Below are positions 55,730 to 64,000 of a stretch of DNA of 64,000 nt, piece by piece. The translations under genes were made by a program, and so were the position numbers. The notes beneath the pieces are model-generated. The model was not told the DNA's origin and made no database searches. It saw only the letters and a list, made by a program, of their open reading frames with translations. Each line of letters starts with the position of its first letter. Position 1 is the first letter of the stretch. Source of the DNA: Arabidopsis thaliana (taxonomy: Eukaryota > Streptophyta > Magnoliopsida > Brassicales > Brassicaceae); NCBI RefSeq assembly GCF_000001735.4, contig NC_003076.8, positions 10,292,001 through 10,356,000 on the forward strand, given 5' to 3'.

Positions 55730-56480
55730 CGTTCATTTTTATCAAATACTTCACTGTGTCGCGATGTGCAAAACTTCCACTGTAACTGATCTTACAAATC
55801 CTTGTGCTGCCTAGAACTTACTAATTCCAAATCCCCAAGACCTGATCTTCTTCTTCTACTCAAGATCTCGTCTTCATTAACCTCTACTTTCTCCACGTGT
55901 CCAACAGAATCCAGTGAAAATGGGATTCGAACCAATACCTTAAAACTCTGCTTCCTTGTTATACCGAGCAACCCAATCTTCGAGCTCATTCAGCAAATTC
56001 GAATCGTCAGCAACCCTATCTTTCAATCCCTCGGAATCATCACTGTGATCGAAATTATGGCTTTCGTTTAGAGGTTTCGTACCTTGCACAAAACATTTTG
56101 GAGTCACCGAAGATCTTTTTGGAGATGGGCAAGTTGAATCGATGTTGGTACCTCTTGTTAGTGAATCGAATTGGGACGAGAAAGCTGAATCTGATTTCCA
56201 CTTTAAGTAGTCTCTTGGCCTTCGTCTCCGCCATTTTGGTGACTCTGATTGGTCAGATCGAAGAAAAAGAATCGGTCAGATCGGAGGGAGACAGAGCGAG
56301 CCTGAGACTGTACGGATCCGATCAAATGGAAGAGAAAATTAATGGAGAAAAAAACAGAATAAAACGAGTCTATCGAGAGACAAGGAAGGAACAGAGGTTC
56401 GAGAGACAGATGCAACAGAATAGGGGACAGACAGGCGTTGATAACCAAGACCTCAAAAGCAACATGTATTTTTGACTTCA
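55730..56480 (-). pseudogene. EMB1703-like N-terminal fragment (arm B)
   Basis: Mirror of 9690-10440, with the same TAA after NKEAEF. The piece is shared in full, so this gene fragmentation came before the inverted duplication. Confidence 0.6.
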
Positions 56481-56489
56481 AAGAAAATC

Positions 56490-58378
56490 ATGAATACCAT
56501 TTTTACCATATTACTCATATATACTTCAAAGTCTTTTTGCCACTTTATTTTTTTTCCTAAAAGTATTCTCTTTTGTTTTAAAAGTTCACACATGGCACAT
56601 CCCATTTGTTTTTTTTGTTTTGTCAATTTGAAATAATAATTTCATTTCATCTGAACTACAACTTCAGTAAGACTCTTTATTTTTAAAAAGTAACTATTTT
56701 TTATTTCTTTCTTTTATGTGTTTTTTTAGATTTCTTGTTTCAGTTTTCCCCAAACATTTAAAAAAAAAAAAAAAAAAAATTGTTTCCTAGTATCTGTCTA
56801 AGTCGTATAATACTATTCCATTTATATAATTAAGTTACATGTAAAACTTTATGTGAAGTACTAACTATAGGGACTTGTGGGGGGTAAAAAATGAAGAGGT
56901 GGTGGTGAAAGTATACACTTTTAAAATACTTGGTTGCAGATTATATAGTGAATCAACTAACGCTTTAGGAATGATTGTTATCCAATGTCACCACCTTTTC
57001 TAATGCTCGGAGACTCTCAGATAAAATATTCTGCCAATAAAAATGGTCAAACCCAAAAAAAAAAAAAAAAAAAAAAGGCTCAGAGAGGATATTAATCCCA
57101 ACAGTGCAATGATGAGATTCCTTTTTCTCCTATTATCTCTTTCTTTTTGTTTAACATTTATAAATATCTTAGTAGTATTTACAAACTTACAACCACACAA
57201 AAAAACAAATTGTTTTATGGTTAATTCGGTTGAACAAATAATAAAAACGAAAATTAAAATTCGAGTTATGCTGATGTGTCGATTGAATGGGCTCCAGTCT
57301 CTAGGGATTGGGAACGAAGGGAGGAGACTGCGAATTTTGTGGCGTACAAGAGCGCCAAGTCGAAACCTTCCTTTTGCTCAAATCCCACGTGGCGATCAAT
57401 TAAATAACTTTCTCTTTTCTACTTCTTTTTGTCACAAATAATGATGATTTTCAATTCATGTAGTCATTGTTTTCAAGTCATAAACTTTTAGGATGCTAAT
57501 AGTTGTGTTCCTAGAGTTCTAATTTGAAAGGTCAAAAAGATTTTCCATTTAAGATGAAAATTTATAAACAATTATTCATTTTTTCAACTCCATTTTACAT
57601 TACTTGAAAACAAAGAAGATAAATTTCTCAAAACTTCCATCCAGATCAGATGAATAATTTATTTTTCATTTCCATTTATTTTTACTAATTTTTTTAATCC
57701 TATTCACTTATAGTAACAACCATTTGCACTCCTAGATACTACAGTATTCATTAAAACGGAGTTTTGGCAATTATTGTATCTATAAAATTATATGTTAGTT
57801 ATATTTCACACAGTTATGGTGCAAACAGCCAAACACACTTGGGAAGTATGTTTCTCATCGAACATTTTGGCATTACTATTCGTAAATGTGTTTTTACTTT
57901 TCAGGAACAACAACCTTCAAAACTCACTCACATGACAACAAATTGAGTCATTGACAAAAAAAAGAATTAAAAATAAAATAAAAAATATCACCATGTTTCT
58001 CTAAAGTATAAACCAAGACCGATTTGAAACCCCAAATCGGCAAATATATATTAATATTTTTTCGTTAGATGCAGTTTAAAAAAAACGAAATATACACATG
58101 CTCTTTTTGCCAGGGACAGAAGGGAAAGATAAAGGTTACATATTGTACTATTTCATTTTTGCTTATAATTAAATTTGATTTTTTTGGGTTTGTCTGGTGG
58201 GACATCTCTGTGCGTGTACGATCCTGCTAGACTTTGGGAACTTGGTGTGTGTTTCTCTGTTGCAGTAAAGATCATACAATATAATCTTTTGCATATCTCA
58301 TTGCAGCTTTGCTTATTTTTTTTTATTTTTTTTTTTTGTTGGTTTATTTATGATACATAAATAGTTTGTTCTGAATTG
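56490..58378. other. AT-rich intergenic region between arm B and the LINE
   Basis: No convincing gene. It contains long homopolymer runs (A run near 57054-57077, A run near 56761-56779). A less AT-rich patch at 57280-57400 holds CCACGTGGCG (about 57386-57395), a G-box-like motif. The frame 57043-57441 begins with a polylysine run from the poly-A tract and is not coding. Confidence 0.55.
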
Positions 58379-58531
58379 TTTTTTTTTTTTTTTCACTGAA
58401 AGGATTATAATGATTTTCCAGAACTGATAGGTTCCCTTTACAAAAGATTAGTTAGAGTTACCATGAGATGTTATTTATAACCATAACATCACACCAAAAA
58501 ATGACGACAAAGATTGGAGAAGAGGACAAGG

Positions 58532-60142
58532 CTAGCTAGAAAGAGAGGTTCTCTCAACCTCAAAGAGACCATGTAACCAATGAGGATGCCCTGCTGCGAC
58601 ATAAGACTGAGTCCTGTTGTCCCTCACCACACTCTGAGCAATTAGAGAAGCTCCCTTGTTTGCAGCTACCTTTTCCTCCATAACTTTCCAATCACCAATC
58701 TTACCCAAAAAATGATTAAGCTCTGAAACTTGATACGCAAAAGACGGCCAAGCTTTAGGCCTTTTGAAAGCTGAAGACAAATCTCCAGGTTCAAAAGCAA
58801 AAAGAACCTTAGTGATCTTGTGACTGTGTAAACTTTCAACAGCCCAATTGACACACCTCGACAACACATCTTTTTTGGTGCATTGATCACTAAACGCCTT
58901 TCTGCTATGAAGAAGCACTTCCCCCAGATCGTTTCGTAAAACCCAGGCGCCTCCACCTAGCCTTTTTTTCCCCGACCACGCAGCTCCTATGTTACACTTA
59001 ACCCAACCCGAGTCCGGCGGTTCCCATCCAATAGCTGAAGGAGTTGATAAGCGAACCTCCTCATTAACAATGTTCTGAGTTTGAGTGTTTGCTAAAAACC
59101 ATTCAGCGGTATCATCTCTTATCTTCTCCATAGAAATGAGTGGACAAAAGATGGAACCTTCGAAGAACAACTTGTTTCTGTTTTTCCAAAGCCTCCAAAG
59201 AATCCAGGGCCAAGACCTTCTTATGTGAAGAGGAATACAATCTCTTCCCTGCAGTTCAAAGAGATAATGGATATTGGCAAAGATTGATCCATCCTGAAAA
59301 CCTAGCTCCGGCGAAGGTACTCTAGAAAGAGCCCATACCTGCCTGGCAATGGAACAAGTAAACAAAACGTGATTTATAGACTCTCCTTCACTGCCACAAG
59401 ATTGACATCGAGAATCAATGGACATCCCTCTACGAATGATCTGATCTGCCACAGGAAGAGCCGCACAAAGAATTCTCCATAAAAACATTTTGATCTTTGG
59501 AGCTGTTTTTGTAGACCAAACACGTTCTTTTAGAGCATTTGTTGAGGGTTGAAGGCAAGCTTCTGAGATTAACTCTGGTTTATTTGATTGAAAGGCCAAC
59601 CAATAACCAGAGTTAACTGAATACTCCCCTGTTTTTGTGTGCAGCCAAACCCAGAAATCCTCTTCCATCACGACAGGTTGCCTCTTTGTAATGATCTCCA
59701 CATCAGCTGGATAGAACAAATCATCAAGAGTGTTCCTATTCCAGCATCTTCCTTCTAAATCAATGAGATCAGAGACTTTAAGACTTAAGTTGACAGAGAA
59801 GTGTCTCTGAAGAGGGAGTCTCGGTCCGTTATCATGAATCCAAGGATCCATCCAAACATTGAGAGAATTACCACTACCAACTTCAGTTCTTAAGCCTTTG
59901 ATTAGCAGCTCTCTCCCATGACAAATACTCCTCCATGCGAAAGAGGGACGAATCCCTATATCAGCCTCTAGGAAATCATCTTCTTCAAAATATCTACTTT
60001 TGAAAAACCTTGCAAAGAGACAACCAAGATGCTGCAGAAGTCTCCAAGCTTGCTTTGCCAAAAGAGCTTGATTGAAACTCTCAATGTCCCTGAATCCAAG
60101 ACCTCCCTGCTCTTTAGTGAGGCACATTTTTTCCCAGCTCAC
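58532..60142 (-). CDS. LINE ORF2, C-terminal part: zinc-binding RT tail and RNase H
   Basis: In frame with the upstream ORF2 part, separated only by TAG at 60143-60145 in THxVSWEKMC, where a tryptophan is usual. It contains the zf-RVT region (WSTKTAPKIKMFLWRILCAALPVADQ, with the CQSCG...H...C pattern) and a plant RNase H-like domain (VKCNIGAAWSGKKRLGGGAWV). RNase H in plant L1 elements helps remove the RNA template. Confidence 0.9.
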   Translation of the reverse strand: MSWEKMCLTKEQGGLGFRDIESFNQALLAKQAWRLLQHLGCLFARFFKSRYFEEDDFLEADIGIRPSFAWRSICHGRELLIKGLRTEVGSGNSLNVWMDPWIHDNGPRLPLQRHFSVNLSLKVSDLIDLEGRCWNRNTLDDLFYPADVEIITKRQPVVMEEDFWVWLHTKTGEYSVNSGYWLAFQSNKPELISEACLQPSTNALKERVWSTKTAPKIKMFLWRILCAALPVADQIIRRGMSIDSRCQSCGSEGESINHVLFTCSIARQVWALSRVPSPELGFQDGSIFANIHYLFELQGRDCIPLHIRRSWPWILWRLWKNRNKLFFEGSIFCPLISMEKIRDDTAEWFLANTQTQNIVNEEVRLSTPSAIGWEPPDSGWVKCNIGAAWSGKKRLGGGAWVLRNDLGEVLLHSRKAFSDQCTKKDVLSRCVNWAVESLHSHKITKVLFAFEPGDLSSAFKRPKAWPSFAYQVSELNHFLGKIGDWKVMEEKVAANKGASLIAQSVVRDNRTQSYVAAGHPHWLHGLFEVERTSLSS

Positions 60143-62653
60143 CTAGTGAGTTTTCCTTTTACTCTCAAGTGCATTCCACCAGAAACTTGACATAGCACTA
60201 GTCAGATTGTCGCAGGTTGTCTTTGGCAACTTAAAACAAGACATTGCATAAACCGGCATGGCTAACGCCACTGCTTTGAGAAGGATCTCCTTTCCTCCCA
60301 TAGACAGAGTTCTAGCAAACCAACCAGTTAGTCTTGTCTTCAGTTTGTCCTTAATGTAATCCAACATCTGAACTTTTGATCCACTAAAACACTCTGGCAG
60401 ACCTAAATAGGAGCCAACACCTCCTTCATTAACAATGCCTAGCTCATCTTGAGTCCATTTTTTAATGTTAGCTTCAACACAAGAACCAAAGGTAATGGAG
60501 GATTTGTCAAAATTGATTCGTTGACCCGTGGCATCCCCATACACTTTGAAAATGTTCTTGAGCACTAAGATCTCCTCTTTATCAGCTTTACACATGAACA
60601 AGCTGTCATCAGCGAATAGCAAATGATGAATGGCTGGCCCGTCAGGGGAGAACCTAATACCACTTATTAGACCTTGATTTTCAGCTCTATTCATGAGATG
60701 AGTTAGACCCTCGGAGCAAAGAATGAATAAGAAAGGTGACAGCGGGTCACCTTGTCTTAAACCTCTAGAGGGTGTGATATGTCCATGAGCTTTATCATTA
60801 AGTAGAACCGTGAAGGACATTGAGGTGATCGTGAACATAATCCACTGCACCCATTTCTGATGAAAACCAAGAGCTTCCAGCAAGGCTCTTACATAGTTCC
60901 ATTCCACTCTATCGAAAGCCTTGGACATGTCTGATTTTATTGCTATGAACTCCTTCGACACCTTCTTATGAGTTCTGAGACTGTGAACCACTTCATGTGC
61001 AATTAAAATGTTATCCGAGATCAACCTTTCAGAGACGAAGGCAGATTGATTAGATGATACCAATTCCGGGAGAAACGGTTGCAATCTTCTAACCAAAATC
61101 TTAGATACAATCTTGTAAAGCACAGAGCACAAACTGATTGGTCTTAAATCAGACATTTTATCCGGTTTCTTCTTCTTTGGAAGCAAGCATAGTTGAGTAA
61201 AATTCCAGTCTCTAGGAAAGTTACCAGTCCTGAAGAATTGTTGGATTTCAGCTGTTACTTGATCCCCTAAGATGCTCCAATATTTCTGAAAGAAAAAGCC
61301 TGTGAAACCGTCTGCTCCAGGAGCACTAGAACCCTTTATGGCAAAAACAGCTTCCTTTATCTCAGTTACAGAAACTGAAGCAATGAGCACATTATTCATT
61401 CCATCAGTAACTTTCTTTGGGAAGTCAGAGAACAGCTCCTGGAAGTTGCTATGATCTGATGAAGTGAAAAGCTCCTTGAAATAAGCCTCTGCTATTGCTC
61501 CCTTAGACACTTCATCTTTATGCATTATGCCATTAACGTCCAAAAGCTGGTCTATGTGCTGTTTCCCTCTATTATCCTTGACTGAGGCATGAAAAAAGGA
61601 CGAGTTTTTATCACCACTGTGCATCCATTTCGCCCTGCTTTTTTGACTCCAGAAGGTTTCTTCTTCATGATTTGCCTTACAGAGATCCTCCTTTAACGAG
61701 TTAACCACTAAGAGCCTTGGAAAGACCGAAGATTGTTCCGTCTCTAAGGCTGCTCTGGCTTGAAGGATCTTTGTCTGCGAGTTGAAATTGTTCTCCTGTT
61801 TCCACTTACTTAAAACTTTTCTGCACTTCTTCAATTTTGTCAAGACTGTAGGACCCTCATTACCACTCCAAGCATTGAAAATCGTCTCTTCCACTCTTGG
61901 CTTATTGAACATTCTCTTCTCAAACCTAAAACTGCCTCTGTTCATCTCTTTTGTTGAAGAAAGTCTAACCAAGACCGGTCGATGATCTGATCCTCTTTTA
62001 TCTAGAAATTCTTGATTAGAAACCGGAAAATGTCTATACCAGTTCTTGTTGCCAAAACATCTATCCAATCTACTCTGGATATAGAGATCACCTCTTCTTC
62101 CACCCCAAGTAAAGGGATTTCCCGTACTAGGCAGTTCTAACATGTCACAAACTTCCAGCATTTCCTTGAAAGGTAAGAAAGAAGAGTCACCCTTTCTTGG
62201 ACCACCAATCTTTTCACCATTATGCAATATGGCGTTGAAATCTCCCAACATACACCAAGGCTCCTTTCGCTGAATACCAATCCTTTTGATTTTCTCCCAA
62301 ACATTAGGACGAGAACTAAAAGCCGGGTCTCCATACACACAAGAGACAAAGAAATCAAAAGAACCAAATTGAATTTGAAAATCAATGAGGTTCTTGTCCG
62401 CATACTTTATTTGAATATCTACACCTTGTTTCCACAGCAAAGCTAACCCACCACTAAGGCCAATCGGATTTACTGTGAAGATTCTATCATAACCCAACCA
62501 TTCTTGCAGGTCAACGACAACATTACTACAGTTCTTAGTTTCCATCAAAAACAACACTTCAGGGAAATGAGATCTCCTCATCTCCATGAGTCTAGGAATT
62601 GTCAATTCATGAGACCGTCCCAGTCCTTGACAATTCCAACTGAGTAGACTCAT
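60143..62653 (-). CDS. LINE ORF2, N-terminal part: AP endonuclease and reverse transcriptase
   Basis: It begins [20 protein letters not shown], the apurinic-endonuclease-like domain, with further active-site blocks METKN, GDFNAIL and GSDHRPV. The reverse transcriptase follows with [30 protein letters not shown] and the catalytic FADDSLFMC. The enzyme nicks target DNA and primes cDNA synthesis there. The start codon overlaps the ORF1 stop as TAATG. It is cut short by TAG at 60143-60145. Confidence 0.95.
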   Translation of the reverse strand: MSLLSWNCQGLGRSHELTIPRLMEMRRSHFPEVLFLMETKNCSNVVVDLQEWLGYDRIFTVNPIGLSGGLALLWKQGVDIQIKYADKNLIDFQIQFGSFDFFVSCVYGDPAFSSRPNVWEKIKRIGIQRKEPWCMLGDFNAILHNGEKIGGPRKGDSSFLPFKEMLEVCDMLELPSTGNPFTWGGRRGDLYIQSRLDRCFGNKNWYRHFPVSNQEFLDKRGSDHRPVLVRLSSTKEMNRGSFRFEKRMFNKPRVEETIFNAWSGNEGPTVLTKLKKCRKVLSKWKQENNFNSQTKILQARAALETEQSSVFPRLLVVNSLKEDLCKANHEEETFWSQKSRAKWMHSGDKNSSFFHASVKDNRGKQHIDQLLDVNGIMHKDEVSKGAIAEAYFKELFTSSDHSNFQELFSDFPKKVTDGMNNVLIASVSVTEIKEAVFAIKGSSAPGADGFTGFFFQKYWSILGDQVTAEIQQFFRTGNFPRDWNFTQLCLLPKKKKPDKMSDLRPISLCSVLYKIVSKILVRRLQPFLPELVSSNQSAFVSERLISDNILIAHEVVHSLRTHKKVSKEFIAIKSDMSKAFDRVEWNYVRALLEALGFHQKWVQWIMFTITSMSFTVLLNDKAHGHITPSRGLRQGDPLSPFLFILCSEGLTHLMNRAENQGLISGIRFSPDGPAIHHLLFADDSLFMCKADKEEILVLKNIFKVYGDATGQRINFDKSSITFGSCVEANIKKWTQDELGIVNEGGVGSYLGLPECFSGSKVQMLDYIKDKLKTRLTGWFARTLSMGGKEILLKAVALAMPVYAMSCFKLPKTTCDNLTSAMSSFWWNALESKRKTH

Positions 62654-63129
62654 TAAACGTTGGACGGTCCCTCAATTGGGACCACCATTTCAGGGTTAAG
62701 CTTTGTGAATTTGGCAGTGCTTTGACCCTTGTCAATTGCTTTTCTCTTATCCTTAGTACCCACCACAGAACCTTCAACTAGACTTGGAAATTGAACACCA
62801 CTAGAAGGAACCCTTGGTTTTGGCTTAGGAGGTATGTTCCTCTGCTTGGCCTTTTTCAGAGTAGTCCCAGTGATAGCTCCAGTCTCAAAGAAACCAGGGC
62901 TATATACCGTCGAACTATCTGGAAAAGGTTGAGAGAGTGCAAGGAAATTACCCGCTTCAGTGATAGACAGCGAAGGCTCAGCTTCCACAAGCCAGTCTCT
63001 AGCAGTTGACGGAGATGCGGTGATACTTGATGAAACAACCATCTTGTTTTTGTCCCCACTACTCGAAGGAATCTCATGATCATACCCAAAAACAATTCCT
63101 TTCTCTTTAGACAAATCATGATGGACCAC
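62653..63129 (-). CDS. LINE ORF1, C-terminal part after a frameshift
   Basis: The coding frame resumes around [19 protein letters not shown] (from about 63165) after a one-base change. It ends at TAA overlapping the ORF2 ATG. It is serine/proline-rich and basic near the end, with no enzymatic motif, as is usual for the tail of plant LINE gag-like proteins. Confidence 0.8.
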   Translation of the reverse strand: MVHHDLSKEKGIVFGYDHEIPSSSGDKNKMVVSSSITASPSTARDWLVEAEPSLSITEAGNFLALSQPFPDSSTVYSPGFFETGAITGTTLKKAKQRNIPPKPKPRVPSSGVQFPSLVEGSVVGTKDKRKAIDKGQSTAKFTKLNPEMVVPIEGPSNV

Positions 63130-63950
63130 TGGAAGAGCTTCGAGACGAAGAACCGATTTTTGCGTGAAAGGATCTTTTTCGCTTCCCTTACTGATTGAAT
63201 GACTCTATCCACTCTTATTAATTTCTCCTCTTCATTCGCCACTCTAAGATATTGGCGCATACCTTCTAAAACCTCTTGAGCTATTCGTGGTCTGCCAGTA
63301 TTGGGATCAATACCCACTTGGCTTTCTTTGAGAACTCCAAAGAGAGGATCAGATTCACTAAGAACTGGAGTCGGAGGAGGCTTTGGAATAACCTGACCTT
63401 TACGACGAGCAGCAGCTTGATCTTGTCTTGCCTTAACCAAGATTGGACACACGTCTTTCTCGTGGGTAAGCCTCTGACATTCGTAACATCTTTTTTGGAT
63501 CCTCTCGTAATGAAATTTCACAGTAGCAGTCTCTCCATTCCTCAGATTAACGACCTTGGACTTTCTCAAAGGCCTTGATACATCAAAGAGAACTTTTACC
63601 CGTACAAACTCTTGAATCTGAGATTGGTCTGGGTTAAACACAACCTCTCTAACCTCTCCGATAAGCTCTCCTAAGGAAGTGATTGCTTTTTCCGTGTAGT
63701 AGTTCACCGGGATATTCCAAATTTGAACCCAAATGAACATAAACCTTAGATAATCATCCGGAGGTTTTTCATACCACCTATCCACCACAATAGCCCATTC
63801 ACTGAACGTTTGGACACCTTTTTCTAGCACTTCTTCCAGATCGTGTTTCGAATCAAAGATGAATTGGAAACGCTCGCTAGTTAGAGCCACACCTTTGACT
63901 CTTCCTTCCTTCTCCCATTTTCTGGGCATATTCCTAATCAGATGCTTCAT
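63130..63950 (-). CDS. LINE ORF1, N-terminal part (DUF4283-like domain and zinc knuckle)
   Basis: The open frame runs 63950-62856, but only the part to about 63165 is meaningful; the rest is out of frame. It has a DUF4283-type region (FQFIFDSKHDLEEVLEKG, FMFIWVQIWNIPVNYY) and a CCHC knuckle CYECQRLTHEKDVC. The natural start probably lies beyond 64000, since the frame appears cut at the upstream side. The protein would bind LINE RNA. Confidence 0.85.
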
Positions 63951-64000
63951 AGGTTGACAAGCAGGATTGAGGACTCTTCCAATTAAGCTTAACTTATTTC

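Larger units (their letters stand above)
46696..56489 (-). repeat. Arm B of the large inverted duplication
   Basis: Mirror image of arm A (9681-25187) without the gypsy element. At the equivalent of the insertion point it reads GGCTA once (49860-49864), the exact empty site. Its genes read on the minus strand. Its inner neighbour is copy B' of the LTR element. Its outer edge lies at AAAGAAAATC (56480-56489), beyond which the sequence is unrelated to the dehydrogenase pseudogene next to arm A. Confidence 0.95.
58379..64000 (-). mobile_element. L1-type LINE (non-LTR retrotransposon), 5' end outside the window
   Basis: On the minus strand: ORF1 (gag-like), ORF2 (endonuclease, reverse transcriptase, RNase H), a 3' UTR (58531-58394) and a poly(A) tail, seen as a T run at 58379-58393. 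The element enters from beyond 64000. ORF1 has one frameshift and ORF2 one nonsense codon, so this copy cannot make full proteins. Otherwise it is well preserved, suggesting a fairly recent insertion. Confidence 0.93.

Noticed and set aside
9681..56489. Assembly artefact as the cause of the mirrored arms
   Set aside because: The arms differ by scattered single bases, an arm-specific deletion and a full transposon with a proper target duplication; a false join would give identical sequence.
57043..57441. Plus-strand 132-codon frame with a polylysine start
   Set aside because: The start is a poly-A tract and the remainder has no recognisable domain.

Overview
The window is plant nuclear DNA, almost certainly Arabidopsis thaliana or a very close relative. 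It holds intron-containing genes, AT-rich spacers, LTR retrotransposons and an L1-type LINE. From memory, the recognisable genes (GT-2-LIKE, a RIC1-like Rab-GEF, the truncated ACC synthase ACS3 and a 727-aa PPR protein) match the pericentromeric part of chromosome 5 around At5g28300-At5g28400. Locus numbers quoted here come from memory and were not searched.

Layout. At 0.8-3.1 kb (minus) lies the trihelix gene GT2L, followed by about 4 kb without a gene. At 8.1-9.7 kb (minus) is a hydroxyacid-dehydrogenase pseudogene broken by a Copia-type LTR. From 9.68 kb to 25.19 kb runs arm A of a large inverted duplication. It is a mosaic of broken pieces of an EMB1703-like gene, an ATX3-like trithorax gene, an LIF2-like RRM gene and a PPR gene. 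A 5.7-kb Ty3/gypsy chromovirus is inserted in it at 16.3-22.0 kb. At 25.2-27.9 kb is a truncated non-autonomous LTR element. The spacer (28-43 kb) carries the intact 23-exon RIC1-like gene (+), the ACS3 pseudogene (-), another copy of the LTR element and an intact PPR gene (-). At 42.9-46.7 kb are two more fused copies of the LTR element. Arm B (46.70-56.49 kb) is the mirror image of arm A without the gypsy insertion. After about 2 kb of AT-rich spacer, a LINE (minus strand) fills 58.4-64.0 kb and leaves the window.

How it fits together. Only GT2L, the RIC1-like gene and the 727-aa PPR gene look intact and cellular. The order RIC1-like, ACS, PPR, ATX3-like, EMB1703-like, read from 28 to 56 kb, is the order I recall for their chromosome 3 paralogues (At3g61480, 61510, 61520, 61740, 61780). 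I infer that arm B is the ancestral position, a decayed half of a whole-genome-duplication block, and that arm A is a derived inverted copy that landed in the dehydrogenase gene. Pseudogene lesions shared by both arms were there before the copying. The gypsy insertion, with its exact empty site in arm B, and a one-base deletion in an ORF are specific to arm A. No wholly new biochemical system is evident. The notable feature is the architecture: a roughly 16-kb inverted duplication bracketed by a multi-copy LTR element.
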